Of a stretch of DNA of 6,719 nt, positions 6,659 to 6,719 are shown one piece after another. Each line of letters starts with the position of its first letter. Positions within the stretch are counted from its first letter, which is position 1. Both the position numbers and the translations under genes were made by a program. The stretch is from Chryseobacterium gleum (lineage in GTDB: Bacteria > Bacteroidota > Bacteroidia > Flavobacteriales_D > Sanyastnellaceae). The notes under the pieces are model-generated. The model saw only the letters and a program-made list of their open reading frames with translations. It was not told where the DNA came from and did no database searches. The stretch covers positions 1 through 6,719 of the forward strand of contig CAMCYM010000092.1 in NCBI GenBank assembly GCA_945883885.1, given 5' to 3'.

Positions 6659-6719
6659 GTTATTCTGAAAGTATAACACCATTAAGCGATCAAAGTAGGA
6701 TCAAAGTACAATTTAAAGT
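6611..6719 (+). other. AT-rich tail of foreign character with a different open frame
   Basis: From about 6611 the DNA is about 32% G+C (35 of 109 bases by hand count), against about 70% in a sampled line of the array (3841-3900). In the main frame it gives 15 residues beginning HLIHLNYHL and then TAG, with no module features. Shifted by one, the codons from 6613 to the window edge are all sense. They read SNPFKLSPGYTCSNVGYSES, then a further 15 residues ending KVQFK. This is the only one of the six frames I find uninterrupted over the tail. It contains three lysines in 35 codons, against four in the preceding 2202. It may be an internal piece of an unrelated coding sequence. No family was recognised. 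Confidence 0.6.

Noticed and set aside
6611..6719. Terminator or intergenic region after the TAG at 6656
   Set aside because: I see no clear GC-rich hairpin with a T-run, and one frame stays open through the whole tail, so it reads more like coding sequence from elsewhere than an intergenic region.
6611..6719. Insertion sequence end
   Set aside because: No inverted repeat, target duplication or transposase fragment can be recognised in the 109 bases available.

Overview
The window lies almost entirely inside one very large open reading frame on the + strand. It is open from base 2, with no stop upstream of any candidate start, to a TAG at 6656-6658. That gives at least 2218 codons, and the gene's true start lies before the window. 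The product looks like a giant secreted, cell-surface modular protein. It has an N-terminal beta-rich region, a Cys motif of the G-C-x-N-x-x-A-C-N-Y-D type, a non-repeated region of about 250 residues, and an array of 21 HYR-like (hyalin-repeat-like, Ig-fold) modules. This architecture and the motif style are typical of marine Bacteroidota, especially Flavobacteriales-type genomes, where such proteins are usually exported by the type IX secretion system. The taxonomic call is an inference from protein style. No C-terminal sorting domain is visible.

Layout: 2-450 N-terminal domain, truncated at the window edge; 458-529 Cys-rich 'ATACNYDPEA' motif, followed by a short Cys-dense linker; about 630-1384 non-repeated domain; 1385-6607 the 21 modules of 75-98 residues, each starting at a D-x-x-A/P/G-P motif and usually carrying four cysteines; 6608-6719 an abrupt change in sequence. 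No promoter, RNA gene, mobile element or CRISPR is visible, and no second gene can be established.

Two things go beyond a plain repeat protein. First, the array has higher-order structure. Modules 9-13 recur in the same order as modules 17-21, at a constant offset of 1995 nt for the first three. The same positions have lost the same cysteines in both copies, which points to an old multi-module duplication. Second, exactly at the boundary where module 22 should begin (around 6608-6613), the sequence drops from GC-rich to about 32% G+C. The repeat pattern stops, and a different reading frame (6613-6719) becomes the only uninterrupted one. This is most simply a chimeric contig join, or otherwise a recent recombination or insertion. 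The TAG at 6656 is therefore probably not the real end of the gene.

I did not find a convincing new multi-gene system here.
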